64,000 nt of DNA from Quillaja saponaria. Its lineage: Eukaryota; Streptophyta; Magnoliopsida; Fabales; Quillajaceae. The DNA lies in assembly GCA_029379385.1 (NCBI GenBank), contig CM055607.1, positions 3,782,001 through 3,846,000 of the forward strand, written 5' to 3'. The notes under the pieces are model-generated. The model was not told where the DNA came from and made no database searches. It saw only the letters and a list, made by a program, of their open reading frames with translations. The position numbers were made by a program, and so were the translations under genes. This document shows positions 12,301 through 24,567 of the stretch, piece by piece (position 1 is the first letter of the stretch; each line of letters opens with the position of its first letter).

Positions 12301-15300
12301 TATAATATATATTTTTAATTATTTAATTCAACTTACCTTGCCCTATCCATACTGTGGTTTTTTAGAAAATGACGAACCCACGTACTTGTATCATAATGTA
12401 CCGCACCAAAGTACCAGTATTGGTGCTTCCTTGGTTTCCATAATCCATTCTGATTTGTGTAAGTGTATCATCTTGTTCGCGGTAGCTTGTGTCCATGAAT
12501 GGATAACTATACTTCAAATAAGCCCGCCTCCTCTGTCTAATGGGAGCAGTAATGTTCCATTCTCAATATTTACCTTACATCTATATCCTTTTGGCTTGAT
12601 CTTAGGTCCTGACTCACCCTTTATGGATGAACCTTGTGGAGGAATCCTAAGGATTTCAGGACATTGGATTCTGACCTGTTTTTTTATTACATGATTTTGA
12701 TATTTTCGATGTTCTTGCTTCCACTTCATCTGTGTAATTGGTCGCAAAGAGGATAGCTTTCTTCTTACTTCTGAATTTACACATTACCAAACTGTGAACA
12801 TCCCTTTGACTGTGTAGTTGTTATGACTCATTTTTATTTCTTTTGTTTGGCATATGGTTTTTCCCCGTTTCTCTTTCCTTCTGCCCCTTTCATAAAAAGA
12901 ATTAATTAAATACTTTCTGAATTCTGACTTACTCTATTGAACCTTAGATTGGTCTGTATTTTGTATTTGATATTCTCTATTTAGTGTTTAATAAGGATAA
13001 TTTGTTAATGTGATTTTCTCCCTTTAAAACCCCAGACAGCAGTGCTTTTCAGACGCATCAACTCGCCGGCCAGCTGATTTGTTGTCCTCATTTACCACAA
13101 TCAAGACAGTCATGAATAACTTATATGATGGCCTAGCAGAAGTTCTTCTCTCACTTCTGAAAAATTCAAACATCCGTGAGTATGTACTTGAGTATCTTGC
13201 AGAGGTGATCAACAAAAACTCTTCAAGGGCTCATATACAGGTATCCTTCTTCCTTTTATAATTTTTTAAGGCAGAAATGCCATGGAAAAAAATAAGACAG
13301 AAACTTTTTGTAGGCCAAGAATTTATATGGCAGTACCTCATTTCTCTTTAATATTATTGTCTAACCAATGTCGAGCTTCTTACCTGGTACTTGTTCTATG
13401 CTTTCTATCTATATAGGTAACTCTGATATCTATATTTCTACTTTAATAACATTATTTATGTAAATTTTCTTGGAGGTTGATCCTATATCATGTGCAAGTT
13501 CAGGAATGTTTGTAAATCTCAGTGCTGTCATGCTTCGTCTCTGTGAGCCATTTTTAGATGCTAGTCTAACGAAAAGGGATAAAATTGATCCAAAATATGT
13601 ACACCACTGTAACCGCTTAGATTTAAGGTAAGTGCTCTTCTTTTATGGAAATGGAAATTGACAATTTTCTGAAGGCCAACTAGTTTTTATTTTTTTATCT
13701 TCCTAATCAATGATTATGAACATACCTTAGAGGATTGACAGCTCTTTATGCATCATCGGAAGAAGTTGCTGAATGGCTCCAAAGTGTTAACCTAGTGGGC
13801 GTCAATCAATATAGTGATGGCGAAAAATGTGTACGACAATCTCAAGAAGCCACCAGTTCTAACAGTAATGCTGGTGTCTCTTCTAAACCTGAGCCCACAT
13901 CAAGTGGTGAAAGAACTAAATATCCATTTATTTGTGAATGCTTCTTTATGACTGCAAGAGTGCTTAACTTGGGCTTGTTGAAAGCATTTTCTGACTTCAA
14001 ACACTTAGTTCAGGTAAGAATAGACATACTATGCATGGGAAAACATGAATTGCAGCCTTATTTGTTAGAGCTTGTTTGTCATTGATGTCCTTTGTATTAT
14101 GTTTTATGACAATTTTCTTTAGTTCTCTGTCAATTGGTGCAAATTATATATATTTGTTTTTTATTGAATTCTATCCAGGATATTTCTAGGTCTGAAGATA
14201 CTCTTTCCACACTCAAAGCCATGCAGGGACAGTCACCTTCTCCTCAATTGGAGCTGGATATATCTCGGCTTGAGAAAGAAATGGAGTTGTACTCACAGGA
14301 AAAGCTTTGTTATGAAGCACAGTTACTGAGGGTAACTCATCTGTGTGCATGTGTGTGTGTCTTTTATGAATCAAATGGAGACATGAGTTTCTGGGAGTCC
14401 TTCTATTTTCTTGTGGCATTTTTCCATGTTTACTACATGGAAATCTAGCATGAATCTTTCTATACTTAAATGTTTGTAGTCTGTTTTAGTAGTTGGCTGA
14501 GTTGTATATTGGTTATAATTGGACACAATTTTCATGTGGTGTGTTTGATCATGGAACTTAAAGTTCAAATCATTTCATAGTGGAAGGTAACTTCCTAGCA
14601 TGATTAGTTAAGAGGGGATGCATCTTATCTTTTGCCTTGGCATTCTCATAAACTTTATACAACTGGAGGACTATCTCATTTTTTTCTCTAAAGGTTAATC
14701 TACCATCTTCTGACTCAATCTCCAAAGCAGGATACTTGCTTTATCAGTCACACTACAGAATCATCCTTTAAACTTCTATAAACCAACTTTTCACTGCCAT
14801 AAAGTTTCAGAGTCTCAATTTTCGGACTTTTTTCTTTCTATGATTATTTTCCACAGGATAACACACTTATTCAGCATGCTCTTTCTTTCTACCGACTAAT
14901 GGTAGTAAGGTTGGTTGGGTTGGTGGGTGGTTTTAAGATGCCTCTTCCCTCAACTTGCCCTATGGAATTTGCATCTATGCCAGAGCATTTTGTGGAGGAT
15001 GCAATGGAACTGCTCATAATTGCTTCCGGCATTCCCAAAGCTCTAGATGTGATCTTGCTGGTAGGCTGTCTCCTAAAACTTATCTTGAACTGAATTGTCC
15101 ATTGTCTCCCAAACTCTTTTGCCAATATCATATATATTACATTTACTTGTTTTGCAGGATGATTTTATCAACTTTATCATTATGTTTATGGCTAGTCCTC
15201 AGTTTATCAGAAACCCATATCTGAGAGCTAAGATGGTTAAAGTTTTGAACTGCTGGATGCCACGTACAAGGTGGTTTTGTATAAAATAGGAAGTTAGTTT

Positions 15301-18300
15301 TCCCTCGAAATCTTTAACTCATTATTGGTATACGTGGTTTTTTTTTCCTCTCTCGGAGGTGCAGTGGTTCATCCATTCCAGCTAGTCTTTTGCACCAACT
15401 CTCTCTCGAGTATCTAGTGAGGAATCTACTGAAGCTTTATGGTGACTTAGAGTTCACTGGTTCTCACACACAGGTAATTGCCACTTGAAATAGTTGTTAG
15501 GAGAAAGGTGATTCAAGGGCCTGTAGAGAAGGGGTGTCATTTCAATCTTGCCAGCAGAACAGAAAATGAGTTTTTTCACGTGATCAACTTTCTAGATTAA
15601 TAGGAGAAACCTACTTAAATACTTTCTGGTGATGCTTCTGTACTTTTGTCTCAAACATGAATCTTGGAGCCTTGGACATGAACAGAGAGGTCCTGGTCAA
15701 ATAAATTGAAAGGATATAACCAAGTAAATAAAGAACAGAAGATCTTTTGAGCAAAAAAAGAACAGAAGATATCCTATTATATTCTTAAGCATGTACTGAT
15801 TAGTGATTCTGTGGGCACGGCGGGTTCTCATGTCTAAATGTTTTGTCAGTAGTTTTGCTGCAAGCTTAAAAATAATTTCTATATGTCATTTTATAGTTGA
15901 TTCCCTATTCCCGGTTTTGGTCATATGTAGGTGGTCTCATCTATTTTGGGGTTTCAAGTACAATCTCCTAACTTGTTTTTCGTTGTTTGTCCATTGCAGT
16001 TCTATGACAAATTTAATATCCGCCACAATATTGCCGAGCTTCTCGAATACCTATGGCAGATCCCTTGTCATCACAATGCTTGGAGACAGGTGTAGTTATT
16101 GTCATGTACCAAAATGGGTTTGAATTTTCTAATTCATGGTTTATGTATCTGGCTTTAACCTTGTTAAATTTAATTATTTTTCCAGATTGCTAAGGAAGAA
16201 GAGAAGGGTGTCTATCTTAATTTCTTAAACTTTCTGATCAATGATAGCATCTATCTTCTCGATGAAAGTCTAAACAAAATTCTTGAACTTAAAGAGTTGG
16301 AAGCTGAGATGTCAAATACTGCTGAATGGGAGAGACGATCAGCCCAAGAAAGGCAGGAGAGAACCCGGCTATTCCACTCCCAAGAGAATGTATGTCTTAT
16401 TTGTATATCTAATATACTTGTCTGTGTCTGTTTTTGTATTTTGTTTATGGATTCAGCATACATAGTAAAACATATTCTTGGGTGATTTTAGATTATTCGG
16501 ATAGATATGAAGTTGGCAAATGAAGACGTGAGTATGCTTGCATTTACGTCACAGCAGATTACAGTTCCTTTCCTACTTCCTGAGATGGTAATATATACTG
16601 ATCTTTTTCCAACTTATACTTGTTATTCTGCAGATGAAAAAGTTCTAGTGGCTGTAGTCACCATTAGTATCACAGTTTTGTCTTTGTATACCATTATTTC
16701 TTTTATTTTTTTGCTATTTGCCTCTCTTTTCAGGTTGAAAGAGTGGCCAGCATGCTCAATTACTTTCTTTTGCAACTAGTGGGCCCGCAAAGAAAATCAC
16801 TTAGTCTAAAAGATCCTGAGAAATATGAATTCCGTCCAAAACAATTGCTTAAGCAGGTTAGCTTTGAGTACATCTCAAAATTTCTTTTTGTTAACTACTC
16901 TTGTTGCCTATGCCCCTATACTTTTCCAATGAATATGTTCTGATCAGACGATATGCTTTTGAGTTTTTCCTGGTAGTTTCTAGGTTTAATATTAAATTGA
17001 TTGAAGAGCATCTGGCTGTTGTTGGTTAATTATCGTAAACTTTAAAAATCAAAGCTTAGCAGGAGTCAATGTCAAGATACTGCAGTTATTGTAGATAGTT
17101 GGCAGTAAGATCCCTTTGCAATCGGGTTGTTGGTAAAGCTTATTCTTGACTATTGTATCTAGGGGATGTAAAGATATGAAATTCAACTGGACAAATAAGT
17201 GTGGTTGGGCCCACGGCCTCACCCTTATTTCATGGCATGGTAATAGAATTGTGATCTACAGTAGCTGATAAGGTCTCCATTTTTTGTGCATGTTCTTCTA
17301 CCAAATTTCATGTTTTCGAAGTGTTACTTTGGGTGGGCCAAGCTTTTGTGTATCCAAGAGTCAGAGGATAACTCTGCATCTTTGGTCTGTTTTGAAGATA
17401 ACTGTTCTTAGTTACAGCATATGATAGGACTTGCTATATAGCATTTTCTTTTAGATGTGTTTGGCAAACGTGTAATCTGTCATTTACGACATACATATAA
17501 AACCAGCTAGACGTTAAAACATTCCTAATCTGATCCCCAAACTGTTAAATTTATTAGATGTAGATTTTACAAAATACTTTCCTTTGAATTGGCCTAATTA
17601 TACATCATTGGCTGGGTTTTTGAATTTGGTATGCACCTTTTTAATGAAAATCTGTAAGGCATAAAAATAGAACCAATTATTAGTTTTTCTGGTAAAAATG
17701 GAAACTAATAGTCCAATCCTAGTAAGTAAATATATTCAAGCCATATAGTAAGCAGTATAATGTTGCCTTGTCCCACGAGACTCTTTCCATGATTGTTCTA
17801 TGTATGTACACAATCTGACAACTTAATTGAAGAACAAACATGCTGGTAGAGATTATAATTTTTGGTTAAATTTGTTATTATGGCATGTGATTATTATGAG
17901 TTCTATCATTCTGACTTTAAATAGTCCTCGTGCTTAATTGCATAAGCCAGGAACTTTAGAAAACTATGAGTTGACATGAAAGCAAATTAACGAACTATGT
18001 AGCAGTTAGATGATATTTCAAGTAAATCGGTTCTTTACATGTCAATACGTGTTCATTTTTCATTGAGCACAAGTCAATTGGGATAAATACTAATATTATA
18101 TGTGCTCATTTTTTCATTAGGCGCAAGTTAATTGGGATAAATACTAATGTCGATTCTAGTGCCCCCACAACCACACCAAAAGAAAATTATAAAAGATTGA
18201 AATCCAAGCAGGCTGAAGGTAGTTAGGAGAACATAAGATGGTCACGTCTTCAAACCATTATTAGTTAGCATTCCATTACATTCTGTTGTTTTCTTTAATC

Positions 18301-19273
18301 TCATTTAGAACCAAACGTTTCATGTATTATATGTTGTTACAGCCTGGATAAATAAACTGAGCCATCCAACTGACTATGTTATATTTGTAGATCGTTCACA
18401 TATATGTTCATCTGGCAAGAGGTGATACTGACAATATATTTCCAGCTGCCATCTCAAAGGACGGTCGATCATACAACGAGCAGGTAGTTTCACTATCATG
18501 ATGCGCTCCAGCTTTGTTCTTGTGCTGTTGTATATGTATGATGTATTAGTGAACTTGACCTGGCACAATCTGACAATGGGGAGTTTGCTCCAGTTGTTTA
18601 CTGCTGCAGCAGATGTCCTTCACAGAATAGATGAAGATGGGAGAATTATACAGGAATTTGTTGAGCTTAGTGCTAAAGCCAAAGTTGCAGCTTCTGAGGC
18701 CATGGATGCTGAGGCTGCTCTTGGAGAAATACCAGATGAATTCCTTGATCCAATCCAAGTATGTTTCAGTTTTTTCACATGCTTTTTGGTGTCTATCTTG
18801 TGCAATGATCCGAGTCCCCATTGGGGGCATGACTCATAACTGAACTTTGTTTAGCCAAATTCCCATTGTTTATTTAGAAAATAATTGATATTTCTGTTAT
18901 TGCAGTACACTCTAATGAAGGATCCAGTGATCTTACCTTCTTCGAGGATCACCATTGACCGGCCTGTCATTCAGAGGCATCTTCTCAGTGATACTGTACA
19001 CGACTCTCTTCCCCCTCTTTTTGCATAACTGATATAATCATTTGCTATTGTAGATTCAAATTTTTGTGCTAACTGACAAAGTTATTTGTGGGTCTGTAGA
19101 CTGATCCATTCAACCGTTCCCATCTTACTGCTGATATGCTAATTCCTAATCATGAGTTAAAGTCAAGAATCAATGAGTTCATCCGGTCCCAAGAATTGAA
19201 AAAACGCAGTGAGGGCCTAAGCATGCAAAGCACCAAGGACTCAATCCAAACCACAGCTGGGGATATGTTTTGA
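9364..19273 (+). CDS. PUB1: Ubiquitin conjugation factor E4 (UFD2 type, U-box)
   Basis: U-box E3/E4 ligase that lengthens ubiquitin chains; the Arabidopsis gene is PUB1/MUSE3, which helps turn over NLR immune receptors. Sixteen coding exons: 9364-10202, 13036-13240, 13476-13627, 13731-14013, 14179-14331, 14857-15060, 15158-15270, 15365-15473, 16000-16089, 16186-16389, 16492-16587, 16734-16856, 18391-18483, 18594-18758, 18906-18995 and 19100-19273. Phases agree at every junction and give 1030 aa, close to about 1038 in Arabidopsis. Seen: a variable N-terminus ([20 protein letters not shown]), the UFD2 core ([76 protein letters not shown]) and a C-terminal U-box starting [20 protein letters not shown] and including DPFNRSHLT. 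Intron 1 (2.8 kb) and intron 12 (1.5 kb) are long. No disruption seen. Confidence 0.95.
10807..10830. repeat. 24-base G homopolymer in intron 1 of the E4 gene
   Basis: Twenty-four consecutive G on the plus strand (C on the minus strand) in otherwise AT-rich intron DNA. The length may be inexact because such runs are hard to sequence. Confidence 0.95.
12158..12196. repeat. 8-bp tandem repeat (AATTATGT)n
   Basis: Four perfect copies of AATTATGT and a fifth ending in C, inside intron 1 of the E4 ligase gene. Confidence 0.9.
18047..18157. repeat. Imperfect tandem duplication of about 55 bp
   Basis: Two adjacent diverged copies in intron 12 of the E4 gene. Each has a GTTCATTTTT-like start, a variant of GAGCACAAGTCAATTGG and the shared string GGGATAAATACTAAT. 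Confidence 0.75.
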
Positions 19274-20772
19274 TTAGGGCATTGCCCATAATTTTGTAAT
19301 GGGGTGTCGGTTTCCTGCTTTGGCCGAACATTAGAAGTCGGTTATTTTTTAAATATATGTAACCTTTATTATATCGTCATCCTGTATATAATAGTATTTA
19401 CTTTTGTAAATTTAACATGGTTATTAAAAGTGTTTGAAGCCCGCGAAGACCATTTCTGAATTTCATGTGACGAACTCAAGTGTCTGATGGAATGCGTCAT
19501 ATCAGAAACTAATTGGCAGTTATCTATTAGAAAGTCAATGTTTGCCCAGATATTATATTTTTTTTTTCCCCAATTATTTCTATAAGCTCTCTGCACCAGT
19601 AACCCGTATGGTAAGGATCCCAGAAAGAAGTTTCAAGTTATTATGGTTCACTTGAACGAGTCTATTTTTTTGTTAGGAATTCTCACTCTTTCTTAACCCC
19701 GTACGAACGGAAGGAAATGAGCATAAAATGGCTACGTGTTACTGCATAAAGCTTTTAAAATTCTTTCAAGATGATGGCTTTATTGCACTATGCTCGGGTT
19801 CAAGATGATGGCAATTAATGAGTAGATAACAATTAAATATTATTTTATTTTTTTAGTGTTTGGATTAGAGTTAGACTTAAAGTTAGGATTAGGGTTTGAA
19901 TTTGTGTAAGACAATTTTGTATATTAAATAAAAAAGATAAAATAATAATTAATTCATGACAAGTTAATTGTAAGCTTTTAAATATATTCTTATTGATACT
20001 AGCATTTTTTTTAGGTTTCCAAAAAATAAATCTTATGTAAAAATTGTATATTTTTATTATAAAAATAAAATAAAATAACTCTTACTTTTCTATAAAAAAA
20101 AAAAGAAAGAAAAAAATTATGATTTTCATTTATTGAGGTTGTACAAACAATTGATGGATACATATCTAAATTTAATGATATTTCAGTTCGAGCTACAGTG
20201 TTGTTGTATTCGATTGAGAAAACTCACCTACAAATGGTTGTCTCCGTTGGCTACAATCAATTGCACGATCCCTTGCATGACAGAAGCAAAATTTGAACAC
20301 AATTTCTATTCCATAAGCCTAGGACCTTTAGCTTTCTATGACAAGAAGACAAGAGCAGTTAGTAACTAATTTATTCAATTGAGAAAATAGGGAGGGGGGA
20401 AACTAGAACCATTTTTAGAGCTTTAGAATTATTAGAGTTTGTATAAGTTTCTATATTTCATCAAGTCCAACATTGACGGAGATCCTTTCTAACCAACAGC
20501 AACCATCAAAGAACAGCTCCTCAAAGTTTGGATACCCAACTACCTAAGAAGAAAATCATGAAATACCTCATATTTTCCTTTGTTCCAATTGCAACATAAC
20601 TTGACTATTTATGTAACTGTTTTAACAAAAGTTAGTAGACCCGGAGTCAAACATTGACTTCTGATTTAACAAAAGCTAGCAGAGCGGGAGTTAAATATCC
20701 ACCTTCTCAAGCTCAACTACACCTCAACCTGGTAGCATATTGGAATCAAGTGTACCTGGAATTGTAGCTGAG
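19274..20772. other. E4 ligase 3' UTR and spacer without a gene
   Basis: The first part should be the 3' UTR of the E4 gene. The rest is AT-rich. A 78-codon open frame at 20133-20369 matches nothing I know. Near 20625-20705 a degenerate direct repeat occurs (AACAAAAGTTAGTAGACCCG and AACAAAAGCTAGCAGAGCGG). Confidence 0.4.
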
Positions 20773-21069
20773 TCACCATTTGTAGGGAATGAGTAAAGTC
20801 CCTATCTCAGTTCCACTAATGAACCAGTCTATAACTCCTGATCCAACTTTGCGTTGATACTCTTTGATGAAGTTATGCTCCCAAGTCCCTGCAAAATCCC
20901 AAGTAATTGCCCTGGTTTTGGCTGAACAGGTCACAATGAGCTCAATGTAGCGGTAAGATGGGCTAACAAGTTGACAATGTCTTTAAGTCTCTGAGAAAGC
21001 AAGTGGAAAAATGGTAGTGTCAGCCACGATGATTGTGGTAGGAGTAGGAGGTGAGGTTGGGTCACCCAT
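20773..21069 (-). pseudogene. Unidentified coding relic with one internal stop
   Basis: On the minus strand, ATG at 21069 opens a 99-codon frame interrupted by one TAA at 20985-20983 and ended by TGA at 20775-20773. The part after the stop has ordinary protein composition (SYRYIELIVTCSAKTRAITW, then DFAGTWEHNFIKEYQRKVGS) in DNA less AT-rich than its surroundings. A frame change just past 20790 would extend it further. I do not recognise the family. It looks like a remnant of a soluble-protein gene, but a chance open frame is not excluded. Confidence 0.3.
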
Positions 21070-21312
21070 TAAAGATTCTTATGGTTATGGCTGCCTGGGA
21101 TGAAGGGGAAGTTGAGGAACTTACGAGCACCTCTGGAAACATGTTTGCCTGTGAAACCTAAGGCACCTAGGAGTGGCAGGTCATAGCAAGGGTTGGACCG
21201 CTGGCATGATTTGGAGATTGAATAATTGAAGTAACAATTTGACAGTGACCCAGAATAGATTTGAGAATTGGTATAGAAACTAGTATATATGATGCGATAA
21301 ATCCCTTGCCAT

Positions 21313-23707
21313 TCACATTTCACATGCTTGTAGCTCTATTAGACTACAGCCTGGAGTGCATTTTGTACCTTTCTCCTTTGTCATGGCTCTTATTCTGGTT
21401 ACCTCATCCCATTTCCCACCTTCTGCATATAAGTTCGACACCAAAGCATAAGAAGTTGATCTCTCCGGAGCTAATTCTAGGATTTTTCTTCCTATAATCT
21501 CCCCCATCTCTGTATCCCCATATACTCTACAGGCAGAAAGCAAAGCAGGCAATGCCGAAGAGCTTTGTGTTGATGGCATGCACTTGACCAGATCATATGC
21601 TTCTTCAAGCCGTCCTGCTCGGCTCAATAAATCTACCATACAACTATAATGCACTTCACATGGAAGCATAGAATATTCTTTCACCATCGTTCTAAAAAGT
21701 TGTAGACCCTCTTCTACCATCCCTGAGTGACTGCAGGCAGTGAGTATTGACGTAAAAGTTACTTCATCTGGTCCAAACTTTTCTGTTTTCATTTCATCAA
21801 ACAGATTAAGCACCTCTACACAATTTCCGTGCATGGCATATGCAGCTATGATTGCATTCCATGATGTAAGACACCGTTCAGTCATGTGCTCAAACAGGTA
21901 TCTAGCCAGATCTACTCTTCCACACTTGGCATAAGTAGTAATTAGAGAGTTGATGATGGAAACCTTCCACAGTGAGAGAAGCTCGGTATAAGTGGCAGTG
22001 AACTTCCTTAGCAAAACTTAGACATCCAAGCTGAGAAAATGCCTGAAGTAAACTCACTAAAACAATAGAGTCAAGGTCTAGTGTTTCTCTTCGCATCAAG
22101 CGGAATAAACAAATGGTTTCATCAGCATGCCCATTATGAACATAACCAATCATCATTGTAGTCCATGAGATTAGGTCCCTATATGTCATCCTGTTGAAGA
22201 CTTCCCTAGCATAAAGTATACAACCACATTTTGCATATGTGTTGATAATTTGATTCTCAATTTCAACATTACCGATGAATCCATGCCTTAATACATGTGC
22301 ATGGATACCCCTCCCTCGTCTTATGTCTTTCATGTTAGACACTGCAGAAAGTATATTCAGAATTGAACCTATATTTGGTTTAATACCTGTTGCAACCATT
22401 TCAATGAAAGCCTTTAAGGCTTCCCAAGAAAATTCCCTATGGAGATAACCAGCTACCATGACATTATATAGAACAGCATCTCTATTCCCAGAGCTGTCCA
22501 ACATTCTCCCAGCCAGAACTATGTTGAATTTAGAGTACAGATCAACCAAAGCAGTGGTACATACCAAATCAAGTTGAGCTCCAATTCGAACTATGTAACC
22601 ATGAATACTCTTCCCTTCATGCAGATACTTCAACTCAGCACAACAGAAAATTGCATTGGCTAAAGTTACCATATCAGGAACAAAGTTTTCATGAATCATT
22701 TGCCAGAAAATGTAAAAAGCTTCCGAAGGCTGCCCCATGTGAAGATGACCAGCAATCATAGTGTTCCAAGAACATACTGTTCTTGCGTCCATTTTGCCAA
22801 AGATGCAGGCAGCCATTTTTGGGTCCCCACATTTGTGATACATGTCTACAAGACTGGTCTCAAAAATTTCATCTGATCTACCAATTCCTTTTCTAATAGA
22901 ATAGCCATGGATTTCACGACCCTCTTTGATTGCCTCTAATTGTGCAGCTGCCTGAAGTAAGCTCACTAATGTCACTCGATTAGGATGCAGTTGTTGCTTC
23001 TGCATGCTGTCAACAACACGAAAAGCCTCGTAAGCACAGTAATCTCTGCATCGAGCATATCCAGTAATCATTGATGTATAGGCCACAAGATCTTTGTTAG
23101 TAATTTCATCAAACACTCTAGATGCGTCCTCAATTTTCCCATGTTTAGAGTAGAAGCCTATGAGAGACGACCCCACAAAACAATCTGCGTTCAAATCAAA
23201 CTTGAAGGCATCCACATGCATTCCTCTTCCATATTCAAGAAGTCCTAACTCATTACAACTTTTCAAACCAAATGTAACAGACGAGCCATCCAATCCAATT
23301 CCCATTTCTTTCAAATTCAGATACCGACTAAGAACTTCATCGTAGTGACCAGCCCTAAAATACCCAACAAGTATTGAATTCCAAAGAGAGAGATTACTGT
23401 TAATGATTCTATTGAAAACCCATCTAGATTCAGCTAACATGCCAAACTTTGCATAGCAATTCAAAAGCTTAGAGCCCAGAAAATTACTGTTCCCAAACCC
23501 ATAAACAAAAACGCAAGCATGTACTTTTCTTAAAGAGAAAGCATCTAAACAATTATCCAGCAAAGAAGCAAATTTACCCGAAATATTAGAAGATTCACAG
23601 GGTGACGCTCTCCCCTGGATAGTACAGAAAATTCTAGGTTGAGAAAACTGGTTGTTTCCCCGTACTAACAAACGGAACCCATATGTGAAAGTGAGCAAAG
23701 TATTCAT
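21313..23707 (-). CDS. PPR protein, PLS/E subclass, with a frameshift
   Basis: Intronless pentatricopeptide-repeat gene; such proteins usually bind organelle RNA for editing or processing. It falls in two overlapping frames. The first (start 23707, MNTLLTFTYGFRLLVRG, an organelle-type presequence) gives about 573 aa of P, L and S repeats with units such as IHAHVLRHGFIGNVEIENQI and NTYAKCGCILYAREVFNRMT. In the region 21990-21965 the reading must change to the frame that ends at 21313, which continues the pattern without loss: SLITTYAKCGRVDLARYLF, then CSHSGMVEEGLQLF, then an E domain (SNLYAEGGKWDEVTRIRAMT). One extra base near GAGCTTCTCTCACTGTGG on the coding strand explains the break. Left uncorrected, the first frame stops at 21902. 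Combined length would be about 790 aa. There is no DYW domain. It could be a recent pseudogene or a base error. Confidence 0.85.
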
Positions 23708-24344
23708 ATTTATAAGAGAATTCGCAAACCCCTTTTCTGTGGAGATCTTATTTATTTATTTTTGGGATCTAGGCCATCATTTTCTCTTTCTCCCATGACT
23801 AATTTTCAAATATGCCGCCCTTAAATCCCAACAGAAGGAATTGGAATTCCACCAGAACAGTATCTACAGTACATGTCTTACTGACGGCCAGTCGTTTATT
23901 AGACAACAGAACCCCAGAGGCCAGACATATATAATCGACGTAATATAAGAGATGTCACACCAACAAAAGGAAAAATATACTTTTTGTCCTAAAAGGTTTC
24001 ATGCAGATTTTTACTTTTTTCCAAAAATATTTCAATCAATTTTGTCTCTAATAATGTCTCCCTCAATGTTATCCCCCATAACACAATCTCTGTTAAATAA
24101 ATTGACAAAATTTGTTGACATGTGAGAGTGTGATGTTCTATGTGGATAATTGTGTTATAATATTTTGCCTCTTGCACATCACCCACCTAGCAAACAGGTT
24201 GATACCCACCAGGCCACCACCTTGTTTCTCTCACCTGCACCACCTATGGTTTCTCTGTAACTCTGTTACTCATTGACCCATCATACCTCAAAAACCCTAA
24301 CTTGAACAGTCGGATTAAACTTCTGAGTCCCAATCTCCAACCCA
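23708..24344. other. Spacer upstream of the first PPR gene
   Basis: Holds the promoter side of the minus-strand PPR gene. An open frame at 23989-24186 is low-complexity and not convincing. Nothing else is recognised. Confidence 0.4.
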
Positions 24345-24567
24345 TTTTACCAAGAACACAAACCAAAAGGATCCATCATTGTTCGCAGACTCTGTAATCG
24401 ACAGTTGGGAACTCATGGACGGCTTGGATGATTTTGGTTTCGATGACCCAGCAAAGCCTAAATCTTCAATTTTTGACCATGATGTGGATATGCCGAATAA
24501 ATCAAGTTCATGTAGGTACACGACCTTTGATGGGCCTGCAAAGAAACTACTTGATTCTTTCGATTGA
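24345..24567 (+). pseudogene. Short relic resembling a glutaredoxin-like protein N-terminal region
   Basis: A 62-codon frame (from 24379, extendable upstream to about 24345) reads FADSVIDSWELMDGLDDFGF, then DDPAKPKSSIFDHDVDMP, and ends at a TGA. The acidic (V/I)I(D/N)SWELM(D/A)GL(D/E) motif recalls the segment before the glutaredoxin domain in plant-specific CC-type glutaredoxin-like proteins such as At3g57070. No glutaredoxin domain follows, and degenerate sequence surrounds it. I read it as a fragment; the family assignment is from memory and weak. Confidence 0.3.
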
